Origin: Lachnospiraceae bacterium
Lineage (GTDB): Bacteria > Bacillota > Clostridia > Lachnospirales > Lachnospiraceae
Assembly: GCA_009911035.1 (NCBI GenBank)
Contig: QXWO01000056.1
Coordinates: 1 to 35,390 of the forward strand
Length of the DNA stretch: 35,390 bases
Reading direction: 5' to 3'
Both the position numbers and the translations under genes were made by a program. Below are positions 7,853-15,843 of the stretch, one piece after another. The notes beneath the pieces were generated by a model. The model was not told the origin of the DNA. It did no database searches and saw nothing but the letters and a program-made list of their open reading frames with translations. Every line of letters begins with the position of its first letter. Within the stretch, counting starts at the first letter, position 1.

Positions 7853-7897
7853 TGATGCAACTATGATGCAAAAATGATGCTGTTTTGATGCAGCGGG
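7853..7897 (+). promoter_or_regulatory. Four TGATGC direct repeats with exact 11-bp phasing
   Basis: GATGC occurs at 7854, 7865, 7876 and 7887, each preceded by T, with six mostly A/T bases between copies. An 11-bp period puts every copy on the same helix face. Tandem sites with this spacing are typical of OmpR/PhoB-type response regulators. The array lies about 120 bp upstream of the leucine-rich-repeat gene and is its most likely regulatory site. No two-component gene is in the window. Confidence 0.6.
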
Positions 7898-8015
7898 CGT
7901 GTAAGCTGTTTACATGAAATAAAAAGTGTTAAAAAGTAGTCCCCAAAGGACAGCATACCCGGAGGGCTGGCTTTAAAAACACTTACGGGCACTTGAAGAT
8001 AAAAGGAGTCTGGGC

Positions 8016-10526
8016 ATGGGAAAAGGCAGCAGAATAAGAAGCAAAAGCGGTTACGCTTCAAAGGCGGGAGCATCGGTTAAAAAGCAGGCGGCAGATAAGA
8101 ACACATTTAAAACAAAAATAATTGCAGGATTGGGAGCACTGGCCCTAATTACCATCGGGTGCCTTTTTGTAGCCTTTTCAGACAGTCTGGAGGATTTTTT
8201 CCTGGTAAAGTACGAGGCATTTAAAGACATGCCGGAGAAACTGCGGGAAAAAGCCGGCGGGAAGCTTTCCATGGATGAGGACGGCTTTTACGAGATAAGG
8301 ACGGCTTCCGATTACCGTATTTTTTGGAAAATGGCCATAATGGATTCGGACGTCAAGGGAAAGATGATGAATGACATCTGCCTGAACAATACTGACGGAT
8401 GGGATAACTGGCATAAAAATCCACCGAAAAATGTGAGCGAACCTGTAAAGTATTTTTCGGGTGTTTTTGATGGGAATGGACATACCTTATACGGGCTTTA
8501 CAGCGACAGCAGGTTTGGGCTGGTGAGGATGAACGCAGGATCCATATTGAACCTGACTATAAAGGAATCGCTGGTTACGGGAGATTTTTCCAATGGCGGT
8601 ATCTGCTATTATAACGATTCCCTTATCAGCGGATGTAAATTCGGCGGAAAGGTCTGGACACCGCAGTCTGGAAAACGGGCGGGAATTTGCATTGAGAATA
8701 GCGGCACCATAGAGCGGTGCGGTTTTACAGGGACCATGGGCAATGCCTGGAGCCGGAGCGATAAGGCGGGAATCTGTATCAAAAACAGAGGGACTGTCAC
8801 AGAATGCTATAATTTGTCCGTGCGGAGCAGCGGGCTGTCCGGCACCTGCTATGGGATTACCAATAAAGGGGAAACAAAATGTTACATTAAGGAAGGAGCG
8901 GGATGGGATATTGCCCCAGAAAGCCAGGTGACGGAGCTTTCTAATGAACAGGTGTTCTATCTGGCGGATCTGCTGGATGGTGATTTATATTCTGTTTTCA
9001 GCAACAGCGGCAGTAAACCGGTATGGATGCGTCAGATTCAAAGGATGCAGACAGACTTATCTCTGGAGGAAAACAACAGAGAGGATTTTCCCCAAATGGG
9101 CGGCACCAACCAATCTTTTTATTCATTGACTTCCCATGAAAATGAATCGGAAAAAGCCAGGGATTTGAGGGAGGAACTGCTGAGTGAAGCCGCCTTAAAG
9201 GCAGCTTTTGAGGATAAGATGACGGCTTTTCTGATCTCCAGTCTGGCCGGACAGGAAAATATGCAGTTTTCCAGGCTGGATTTAACGCCGTCTGCAAAAG
9301 GGGAAAAGGGAAGTCTTTTCCAGATAGAAATCACCTATGACGATGCAGCTTTGAAGGTAACGGCTTTTCCGGTTCAGGGCCCGGACAGGGACTGCCGCAG
9401 CCTCTGGCAGACAGGCGGAGAGATTTTAGGAGCCGGCGAAGGGGAGTGGGAGCACCGGACTTATAAGCTGACAGCAGGCTCCTTTTGGGAAGCGGAGGAG
9501 GATTTGCTAAAGAAGCATTTGCAGGAAGGGAAATTGGGAAAGGAGGCAGTGCTGATGCTTTACCAGACCGCTGGAGGCAGGGAAGGATTCTTTTATATTA
9601 CAAAAGATACAGTGTACCAAATGGAGGCAGGCGGCAAAGAGAATGATGATTTATATGAAAAGGCTTTTGGACAGTTATGTGTGGGAAGGAAGCTGGAGGA
9701 CGGTATTTTATGGACAGATAAAACCCTCCGGCAGGAAATTTTAAGGGAGGCGGAACATGTATATGGCAAAGAGGCTGGGAAACTTAGTGCCGAGGAAATC
9801 ATGGAGCTTACCAGCCTTACCATAGATCATGTGCAGGAAATAAAAAGTTTCCAGGATTTGGAGTATTTTCCCCATCTTACAAGTCTCTCTATATCAGGCG
9901 GCGGGCCGGAAGAAGGGGAAAAAGAGGTTAAGATCAGACTGCCCAAGGGCGCGCTTCCTGTACTGCAAAGCTTAAGCATACAGAACTGCAGGCTGGGGGA
10001 GACGGCATTTTTAGAGCAGATGCAGGACTTAAGGGAGCTGTACCTGGAGGACTGCGTTCTGGAGACAGATACCGCCTTTCTGGGAAAAATGTCCCGGCTG
10101 GAGGTTCTGGAAATCGGCAATATGGAAATGACGGATATCTCATTTCTGGAAAGTATGCCGGGGCTTAAACGGCTGTCACTGGAAGGGAACAGTCTGACAG
10201 AAATTACATCCATAGCTTCGTGTAGAAATCTGGAAGAACTTTCCTTAAGCGATAACGGGGTGGAAGATATATCGCCCCTGGCCGGGTTAACAAAGCTGAG
10301 AAATTTGGATTTGAGTTATAATAATATCACGGACATCAACGGGGCAGGTGTATTTTCCCGGCTGAAAAACCTGAATTTGGGATACAACCAGATAAGTGAT
10401 ATCAGTGTCCTGAATGAACTGAAAGAACTCACATGGCTCCGCATTGATGGGAATAAAGTGATGGATCTGTCACCGGTGCAGGGACGGGACGGGCTTGCAA
10501 TAAGATACACAATCGCTTATTATTGA
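8016..10526 (+). CDS. Membrane-anchored leucine-rich-repeat protein
   Basis: The 836-residue protein starts at ATG 8016 behind AAGGAG. A basic cytoplasmic stretch of about 32 residues precedes one hydrophobic segment (about 34-55) without a cleavage site, so it is probably a type II membrane protein with its bulk outside. Residues about 130-300 hold repeated Gly/Cys-containing turns such as GICIENSGTIERCGFTGTMG and GICIKNRGTVTECYNL, which resemble GLUG-type beta-helix repeats. Residues about 300-600 form a mixed domain without recognised motifs. Residues about 640-825 contain leucine-rich repeats of about 22 residues of the internalin type (LKRLSLEGNSLTEI, LRNLDLSYNNITDI, LKNLNLGYNQISDI). No LPXTG or catalytic motif is seen. 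A role in adhesion or surface sensing is an inference from the domains. The 11-bp-phased repeats upstream suggest regulation by a response regulator. Confidence 0.85.
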   Translation: MGKGSRIRSKSGYASKAGASVKKQAADKNTFKTKIIAGLGALALITIGCLFVAFSDSLEDFFLVKYEAFKDMPEKLREKAGGKLSMDEDGFYEIRTASDYRIFWKMAIMDSDVKGKMMNDICLNNTDGWDNWHKNPPKNVSEPVKYFSGVFDGNGHTLYGLYSDSRFGLVRMNAGSILNLTIKESLVTGDFSNGGICYYNDSLISGCKFGGKVWTPQSGKRAGICIENSGTIERCGFTGTMGNAWSRSDKAGICIKNRGTVTECYNLSVRSSGLSGTCYGITNKGETKCYIKEGAGWDIAPESQVTELSNEQVFYLADLLDGDLYSVFSNSGSKPVWMRQIQRMQTDLSLEENNREDFPQMGGTNQSFYSLTSHENESEKARDLREELLSEAALKAAFEDKMTAFLISSLAGQENMQFSRLDLTPSAKGEKGSLFQIEITYDDAALKVTAFPVQGPDRDCRSLWQTGGEILGAGEGEWEHRTYKLTAGSFWEAEEDLLKKHLQEGKLGKEAVLMLYQTAGGREGFFYITKDTVYQMEAGGKENDDLYEKAFGQLCVGRKLEDGILWTDKTLRQEILREAEHVYGKEAGKLSAEEIMELTSLTIDHVQEIKSFQDLEYFPHLTSLSISGGGPEEGEKEVKIRLPKGALPVLQSLSIQNCRLGETAFLEQMQDLRELYLEDCVLETDTAFLGKMSRLEVLEIGNMEMTDISFLESMPGLKRLSLEGNSLTEITSIASCRNLEELSLSDNGVEDISPLAGLTKLRNLDLSYNNITDINGAGVFSRLKNLNLGYNQISDISVLNELKELTWLRIDGNKVMDLSPVQGRDGLAIRYTIAYY

Positions 10527-10609
10527 TGGATATATGTGATGTAGGGGCATTGTAATAAAGGGTTGCTGTAATGGCAGATGAAGGATACGGATGAAAGGAT
10601 AACCGGATA

Positions 10610-10750
10610 ATGGATATAGGAATGTATATAGATGAAGAGGAAAAGAGAGAAAAAAGGCGTCTGCTTCTGGCAGGGAGAGTAATCATATGGGTGATAATGA
10701 TAGGGGTATCCATTTTTCTTGCATCCCGGTCGCTGATTATTTCAGGTTAA
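10610..10750 (+). CDS. Small single-span membrane protein
   Basis: A 46-residue frame begins MDIGMYIDEEEKREKRRLLL and continues into one hydrophobic helix (about residues 22-40) ending ASRSLIISG. AAAGGA lies about eleven bases upstream of ATG 10610. A charged amphipathic start followed by a single span is typical of real small membrane proteins, but there is no family match I can name. It sits 83 bases after the leucine-rich-repeat gene on the same strand and may be cotranscribed with it. Confidence 0.5.
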   Translation: MDIGMYIDEEEKREKRRLLLAGRVIIWVIMIGVSIFLASRSLIISG

Positions 10751-10880
10751 GAAAGCATCCGTCAGTCGCAGCCGGAACCGTTCCTGTGAACGCCAGGGCG
10801 GCCGGCTGGAATGGAAAATGCGGAAAAGTGAATAATTAAAACAGGGCCGGGTCCGGCATCCTGAAAATTGATTTCCATGG

Positions 10881-10909
10881 TTTACAAATTCCATCAAAAA
10901 TTATATACT
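10881..10909 (+). promoter_or_regulatory. Sigma-A promoter of the Cys/His-repeat protein gene
   Basis: TTTACA (10881-10886) and TATACT (10904-10909) are separated by exactly 17 bases and lie about 65 bases before the ATG. Confidence 0.7.
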
Positions 10910-10920
10910 TAAAAGGTAAG

Positions 10921-10936
10921 TAGAATTATAATTCTA
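10921..10936. promoter_or_regulatory. Perfect 16-bp palindrome just after the transcript start
   Basis: TAGAATTATAATTCTA is its own reverse complement. It lies 12-27 bases downstream of the -10 box, an ideal position for a repressor that blocks initiation. Its A/T richness raises the chance of coincidence. Confidence 0.4.
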
Positions 10937-10973
10937 TTTCAAAATCAAAATACATACTTGATGGAGAATTCTG

Positions 10974-12131
10974 ATGAGTGGGATTGTAAAAGCACTGACC
11001 TGTGTCCTGGGAGTACTTGCGGTGGTGGCCTGCCTTGCCACGGTGGGAATTATTGGGTACTCCATGACAAACACGGAAGATAACAACACAATGGAAACAG
11101 CACAAAATAGGGAGACGGAAACACCTCCGCCGCTTCCTACTGAGGTTCCGGCGGTGCCTACTACGGCGCCCGATGTATCACCGACGCCGGAAGACAACAG
11201 GACCCCGGCGCCTGTACAGAACGTGAGGGAAATGCTGGATCATGTACATGATTACGAGGAGTCTGTTGAAAAGAAGGCTACCTGTTACAGTGCAGGGAAA
11301 ATTAAATATGCTTGTAGCTGCGGCCATACTTATTATGTGGACATTATGTCAACAGGACATGTGCCGGACGATTGGGAGATCGTAAGAAAACCTGACGCTG
11401 AAGAGGAGGGACTGCGGGTACAGAAATGTATTTACTGCGATGAAATAGTGGCCCAGGAAAGCATACCTTTGGAGAGCAGCAGTGACGGAACCGGCGGTGT
11501 GGACGAGAACCATGTCCATCAGTATACGGCAGCCACAGACCGTGAGCCTACCTGTACACTGGCGGGACTGCGCAAGTATACCTGTAGCTGCGGCGATTTT
11601 TATACGGAAATGATACCGGCGCCCGGCCATGTGGCAACAGACTGGACGACGGCGGAAGAAGCAACTACCACGAAGATGGGAACGGAACAAAGGACCTGTA
11701 CTGTGTGCGGAGTGGTATTGGATTCCCGGCCAGTGAATATGGTTTCACCCAGCCCTGCGGCAAGTTCTTCAAACAATAACAACAGCAATAATAATAACAA
11801 TAATAACAGTAATGCCAGTCCGGCAGCATCCGGGGCGGCAACAGCTTCCCCCTCTGCAACGCCTTCGGCTGTTCCTTCAGCTACGCCCCATGCCCACAGC
11901 TACCAGTCTTATGTGCTAAAGACGGCCAACTGTACGGAAGTGGGAATCCGCTCCTTTGTATGTACCTGCGGCAGCAGTTATGCCGAAACCATAGAGCGCG
12001 ATCTGAATAACCATACCTACCGGTCCATGGTTGTCCCGGCTACTAAGACCAGCCAGGGGTACACGGTTTATACCTGCGTGAGATGTAACTATAGTTACGT
12101 TGACAACTATACGCCGGCTTTGGCAAATTAA
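10974..12131 (+). CDS. Membrane-anchored protein with three Cys/His (zinc-ribbon-like) repeats
   Basis: The 385-residue protein begins with a membrane segment (about 5-30), followed by a Pro/Thr-rich stalk (about 50-80). It then has three repeats of about 70 residues at 90-160, 180-250 and 306-376. Each starts HxHxY and has cysteines spaced C-x9-C-x-C-x35-C-x2-C: Cys104/114/116/152/155, Cys194/204/206/242/245 and Cys320/330/332/368/371. The first two repeats also share GH at +25. An Asn-rich, then Ser/Pro/Ala-rich linker (about 255-305) separates repeats 2 and 3. The spacing suggests metal binding or disulphides outside the membrane. I do not recognise a named family. It is transcribed from its own promoter, downstream of the leucine-rich-repeat gene. 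The stalk implies display on the outer surface. Confidence 0.85.
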   Translation: MSGIVKALTCVLGVLAVVACLATVGIIGYSMTNTEDNNTMETAQNRETETPPPLPTEVPAVPTTAPDVSPTPEDNRTPAPVQNVREMLDHVHDYEESVEKKATCYSAGKIKYACSCGHTYYVDIMSTGHVPDDWEIVRKPDAEEEGLRVQKCIYCDEIVAQESIPLESSSDGTGGVDENHVHQYTAATDREPTCTLAGLRKYTCSCGDFYTEMIPAPGHVATDWTTAEEATTTKMGTEQRTCTVCGVVLDSRPVNMVSPSPAASSSNNNNSNNNNNNNSNASPAASGAATASPSATPSAVPSATPHAHSYQSYVLKTANCTEVGIRSFVCTCGSSYAETIERDLNNHTYRSMVVPATKTSQGYTVYTCVRCNYSYVDNYTPALAN

Positions 12132-12196
12132 TAGTAATAGCGTCATAATCCCTTCTGACTCTGCATATAAAATCATAAGAGCAGGAGGGATTAACT

Positions 12197-14923
12197 ATGT
12201 ATGCAAATCAGAACACAGCAGAGGTGATCAGACAGCTTGAAAGCAGCCAGAAGGGGCTTTCGGGGGCGGAGGCGGAGACAAGGCTTTTAAAATATGGGGC
12301 GAACCGTCTTGAGGAACAGAAGAAAAAAGGGGTTTTGGCACTTTTTATAGAACAGTTGAACGACCCTCTTATTTATATCTTGATGGCGGCCATTGCTATT
12401 TCCCTGTTTCTGGGAGAAGCAGGGGATGCCATGATTATTGCGGCGGTGATTTTGCTTAATTCCATAGTGGGTGTCATTCAGGAGGACAAGGCAAGAAAAG
12501 CCATTGAAGCTCTCCAGCAGCTTGCAAGTCCCAAGGCCCTTGTTAGGCGTGACGGACGGGAATTTGAGATCCCAAGCGGAAAGCTGGTCCCGGGAGACAT
12601 TGTATTTCTGGAAGCCGGAAGGCAGGTTCCGGCTGACCTGCGGCTCCTTGAGGCGGTCAATCTGAAAATTGAAGAATCTGCCCTTACGGGAGAATCGGTG
12701 CCGGTGGACAAGACTACGGCAGCGATAGGAGGGGAGAAAAAGAGTATTGGGGATATGACTAACATGGCCTATATGTCCACAACCGTAACTTACGGAAGAG
12801 GCGAGGGAATTGTGACGGCAACAGGCATGTCCACGGAAATAGGAAGGATTGCAGGGCTGATTGGTACAGGAGGCAGTGAAATGACGCCCCTTCAGAGACG
12901 TCTTGCGGATCTGGGAAAACTTTTAAGTATCCTGGCAGTGGGTGTGTGCGTCTTTTTGTTTCTGGTGGCAGTTCTGCAAAGAAGGGACGTGGGGGACATG
13001 CTGCTTACCGCCATTTCACTTGCTGTGGCGGCAGTGCCGGAAGGCCTAGCGGCAATCGTCACGATTGTGCTGGCCCTTAGCGTATCCAGGATGGTGAAGG
13101 TGGGAACCATTGTCCGGCGGCTTCCATCCGTGGAAACACTGGGAGCAGTCAATACCGTGTGTTCTGATAAGACAGGCACTCTTACCAAAAACAGGATGAC
13201 AGTGAAGGAATGTTTTGTAAACGGCCGTCTTGTGAAGGAGGAGGAACTGGATATTGACAATGACGGTCTTTTTCTGGAAGCCTGTACTTTGTGCAATGAC
13301 GCATCCATCGGGGAAAGCAGGCTGGGGGACCCGACGGAACTGGCCCTTTTGGATCTGGCAGCTAAGCATGGGATGCAGAAGAAAAGACTTGAACAGAAGT
13401 TCCCGAGGGTGGACGAGCGGGCTTTTGACTCTGACAGGAAGCGGATGACAACTGTCCACAGGCACGGGGCAGAACATATTGCCTATACCAAGGGGGCTGC
13501 GGACGAGATGATTGGATTGTGCCCCAATGTCTGGATGAACGGCCGGGAGATGAGTTTTTCCGCCAGGGCAAAGCGGGAAACAAAGGCGGCAGTGGAAGAA
13601 ATGGCAAACAGAGCTTACCGGGTGCTGGCAGTAGCGGTAAAGCGCAAAGGGGATTTAAAGGATGAGAAGAATATGGTCTTTGTGGGCCTTGTAGGGATGA
13701 TAGATCCGCCAAGGGAGGAGGCCAGGAGTGCAGTGGAAAGCTTTAAGGGCGCCCATGTGGACACTGTGATGATTACCGGGGACCATGTGGATACTGCCTT
13801 TGCCATAGCAAGGGAACTACAGATTGCAGGAGATAAAAGAGAGTGCATGACAGGGGCGGAAATCGAGGCTCTCACGGAACAGGAATTTGCCGGAAAAATA
13901 GACGGGATACATGTTTTTGCCCGGGTCTCCCCGGAACATAAGGTGCGTATTGTGGAGGCTTTAAAGGCAAGAGGAAAAGTTGTGGCTATGACCGGAGACG
14001 GGGTAAACGACGCGCCCTCCTTAAAGGCTGCCGATGTGGGGATAGCCATGGGCAGGGAGGGCACGGATGTGGCAAGAAATGCCGCGGACCTGGTGCTTAC
14101 CGACGATAATTTTGCAACCATCGAGAAGGCTATGAAGGAAGGGAGAGGGATCTATGAAAATATCCGCAAGACAATTCTTTTCCTTTTATCTTCTAATTTC
14201 GGGGAAATCATAACCATGCTGGCTGCGGTTCTTGCGGGATTTCCGGCGCCTTTAAAGGCCAGCCATATTTTGTGGATCAACTTAATTACGGATTCCCTGC
14301 CGGCCCTTGCCCTTGGCATGGACAAAAATGACGGGGACGCCCTTATGAAAGAGCCGCCCAGGAAAAATTCCGACAGCATGTTTTCTCACGGAGGACTTGC
14401 ATGTACCTTATGTTATGGGGCTGTAATAGGCATCATCAGCCTGCTGGCATTTCTGACGGTGCCGTATCAGGAACTGGCGGCGCAGAATCTTCCGGTTACA
14501 CTGGGAAATCTGGAAAAAATCCTGCGGCTCCAGCCAATTTTAAACAAGGCCCAGACCCATGCCTTTACGGTTCTTGGTATGAGCCAGCTTATGCATGCAG
14601 TAGGAATGCGGGATGTTAATAAGTCCATATTTAAGATGAAACATCTGGACAATATTTATATGATGATTGCCTGGGTGACAGGGATTTTTTTACAGGTCCT
14701 TGTGACGGAAGTGCCTTATTTTGTTTCCCTTTTTGGAACCAGCAGGCTGGGGCTTATGGAGTGGGCGGTTTTAGGATGCCTTTCGGCTGTGCCTTTGGCA
14801 GTTCATGAACTTCTGGTGCTCTCAGACGCTCTGTTTAAGAAGTCTGACGAAAAAGCCTTAGCACAGTTTAAGGAAGGAAATGGCCATGAGAATGGCAGCC
14901 CCCAGCCAGGCGAAGCGGTGTGA
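12197..14923 (+). CDS. P-type cation-transporting ATPase, Ca2+ type (P2)
   Basis: The 908-residue protein uses ATP to pump a cation, probably Ca2+, across the membrane. It has an N-terminal cation-ATPase domain (about 3-70), the actuator motif TGES (164-167), PEGL in transmembrane helix 4 (281-284), the phosphorylation motif DKTGTLT with Asp324, the ATP-domain KGA region (near 435) and the hinge TGDGVNDAP (about 599-607). Helix 6 has WINLITDSLPALALGMD, whose Asn/Thr/Asp set is typical of Ca2+ and Na+/K+ pumps and not of heavy-metal pumps. There is no N-terminal CxxC metal domain. AGGAGG precedes ATG 12197. Its last 66 bases overlap the end of the oppositely oriented YtaF gene. Mn2+ transport (PMR1-like) cannot be excluded. 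Confidence 0.93.
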   Translation: MYANQNTAEVIRQLESSQKGLSGAEAETRLLKYGANRLEEQKKKGVLALFIEQLNDPLIYILMAAIAISLFLGEAGDAMIIAAVILLNSIVGVIQEDKARKAIEALQQLASPKALVRRDGREFEIPSGKLVPGDIVFLEAGRQVPADLRLLEAVNLKIEESALTGESVPVDKTTAAIGGEKKSIGDMTNMAYMSTTVTYGRGEGIVTATGMSTEIGRIAGLIGTGGSEMTPLQRRLADLGKLLSILAVGVCVFLFLVAVLQRRDVGDMLLTAISLAVAAVPEGLAAIVTIVLALSVSRMVKVGTIVRRLPSVETLGAVNTVCSDKTGTLTKNRMTVKECFVNGRLVKEEELDIDNDGLFLEACTLCNDASIGESRLGDPTELALLDLAAKHGMQKKRLEQKFPRVDERAFDSDRKRMTTVHRHGAEHIAYTKGAADEMIGLCPNVWMNGREMSFSARAKRETKAAVEEMANRAYRVLAVAVKRKGDLKDEKNMVFVGLVGMIDPPREEARSAVESFKGAHVDTVMITGDHVDTAFAIARELQIAGDKRECMTGAEIEALTEQEFAGKIDGIHVFARVSPEHKVRIVEALKARGKVVAMTGDGVNDAPSLKAADVGIAMGREGTDVARNAADLVLTDDNFATIEKAMKEGRGIYENIRKTILFLLSSNFGEIITMLAAVLAGFPAPLKASHILWINLITDSLPALALGMDKNDGDALMKEPPRKNSDSMFSHGGLACTLCYGAVIGIISLLAFLTVPYQELAAQNLPVTLGNLEKILRLQPILNKAQTHAFTVLGMSQLMHAVGMRDVNKSIFKMKHLDNIYMMIAWVTGIFLQVLVTEVPYFVSLFGTSRLGLMEWAVLGCLSAVPLAVHELLVLSDALFKKSDEKALAQFKEGNGHENGSPQPGEAV

Positions 14924-15445
14924 ACTTCTTCTGGATAACAGGTGCCCGGCAAAAAGACCCAGTCTGATAGACAAAAAATGGATTACAGTTGTGAAAAGCA
15001 GTAGTATAATAGGAGATAAGGACACGGTTCCCGTGCAAAGCCCTGCGGAAATATTGTCTATGGAGAGGGCAAGGGCAAGCAGGGCTGCTTCGCGGCAGGA
15101 GAGGTGTGCAGTATCTTCCTTATTTACTCTTCTGGAAATAGTCCCAGTGGTAAATTCTGCACTTTTCCGGTGAAGCCAGGGAAGGGCATCATAAAATTTG
15201 TAGAGGGAAAGCAGGAAAAGCACGGCAAAGGAAATTCCTTTCGTAAGTCCGGGAGGGATCAGGTCCAGCAGAATATTTCCTGCCATCAGGGATGCGGTCA
15301 GCATACTGCCCGACAAAAATGCGATGATCAGCAGGGATAAAAAAGGAACCTGCACTTTTTCCACACCATAGGATAATCCAGCAGCAAAAGCGTCCATGGA
15401 AAGAATAATTATTAGTAATAATAAGAAATAAAATGTCAGCATCAT
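14858..15445 (-). CDS. ytaF: YtaF family membrane protein (MntP-like)
   Basis: The 195-residue protein has six predicted membrane spans in two related halves, each starting with an acidic motif: MDAFAAGLSYG (about 17-27) and SIDNISAGLCTG (about 129-140). This is the pattern of the MntP/YtaF group of LysE-superfamily transporters. YtaF was named as a sporulation membrane protein in Bacillus; its relative MntP exports Mn2+. The charged loop in the middle (about 92-116) separates the halves. It converges with the P-type ATPase and shares 66 bases with its 3' end, so each transcript is antisense to the other. The start has only a weak AAGG ribosome site, and MLTF one codon later is equally possible. 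Confidence 0.85.
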   Translation of the reverse strand: MMLTFYFLLLLIIILSMDAFAAGLSYGVEKVQVPFLSLLIIAFLSGSMLTASLMAGNILLDLIPPGLTKGISFAVLFLLSLYKFYDALPWLHRKSAEFTTGTISRRVNKEDTAHLSCREAALLALALSIDNISAGLCTGTVSLSPIILLLFTTVIHFLSIRLGLFAGHLLSRRSSHRFAWLGAAILMAISFLKLC

Positions 15446-15464
15446 ATTTTACTGCCTTGCGTGT

Positions 15465-15494
15465 TTGCTATATCATATTCTGTTATGTTATAAT
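15465..15494 (+). promoter_or_regulatory. Putative promoter of the Rossmann-like/beta-CASP pair
   Basis: TTGCTA (15465-15470) and TATAAT (15489-15494) are 18 bases apart in an A/T-rich stretch between the divergent ytaF and the downstream genes. Confidence 0.5.
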
Positions 15495-15553
15495 TTGCCT
15501 ACAATATTTGAAAGATTTTGTCGGCGCGGACAAAGAAAGGTACGGAAATTGTC

Positions 15554-15829
15554 ATGAGAAATACAAAAGTGTGCGTGCTTGCCGGAGAAACTGGGGCAAA
15601 AGAGTATTCCATTCTGGAGAAATATGCCAGCCAGGGATGTGTGATAGCTTTTATGGGGACCAATAAAGAGCTTGGCATGTTGATAAAAGCAGAACTGGAA
15701 AGGATATATGAGGTTGCAGTGTTCTTTTTTCACGGGGATATAAAAAGTGAAGAGGACAGGGATATTTTTTTTACGGCAGTTAGCGAAATGTACGGAAGGA
15801 CGGATTATATCATCTGTCAGAATAATTAA
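15554..15829 (+). CDS. Half Rossmann-fold protein resembling the N-terminus of short-chain dehydrogenases
   Basis: ATG 15554 is preferred to an upstream in-frame start because AAAGG precedes it. The 91-residue protein reads like the first half of a short-chain dehydrogenase: a beta strand (VCVLAGETG), a helix (YSILEKYASQG), a second strand (CVIAFMGTN), then FHGDIKSEEDRDIFFTAVSE and GRTDYIICQNN. It ends exactly where dehydrogenases of this family have NNAG. The glycine-rich TGxxxGIG is altered to AGETGAKEY, and the catalytic Tyr-x3-Lys half is absent, so it is not an active oxidoreductase alone. There is no sign that it was cut, since spacing to the next gene is only 14 bases with GGAGG. A nucleotide-sensing or partner role for the ribonuclease-like protein is speculation. 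Confidence 0.65.
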   Translation: MRNTKVCVLAGETGAKEYSILEKYASQGCVIAFMGTNKELGMLIKAELERIYEVAVFFFHGDIKSEEDRDIFFTAVSEMYGRTDYIICQNN

Positions 15830-15843
15830 ACGGAGGGTAAAGG

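Noticed and set aside
9827-10213. Reverse frames of up to 128 codons within the LRR gene
   Set aside because: They are antisense to leucine-rich repeats and have Ser/Pro-rich shadow composition.
11760-11830. AAC/AAT run as a microsatellite or CRISPR-like repeat
   Set aside because: It encodes the Asn-rich linker of the Cys/His-repeat protein in frame; no spacer-repeat structure exists.
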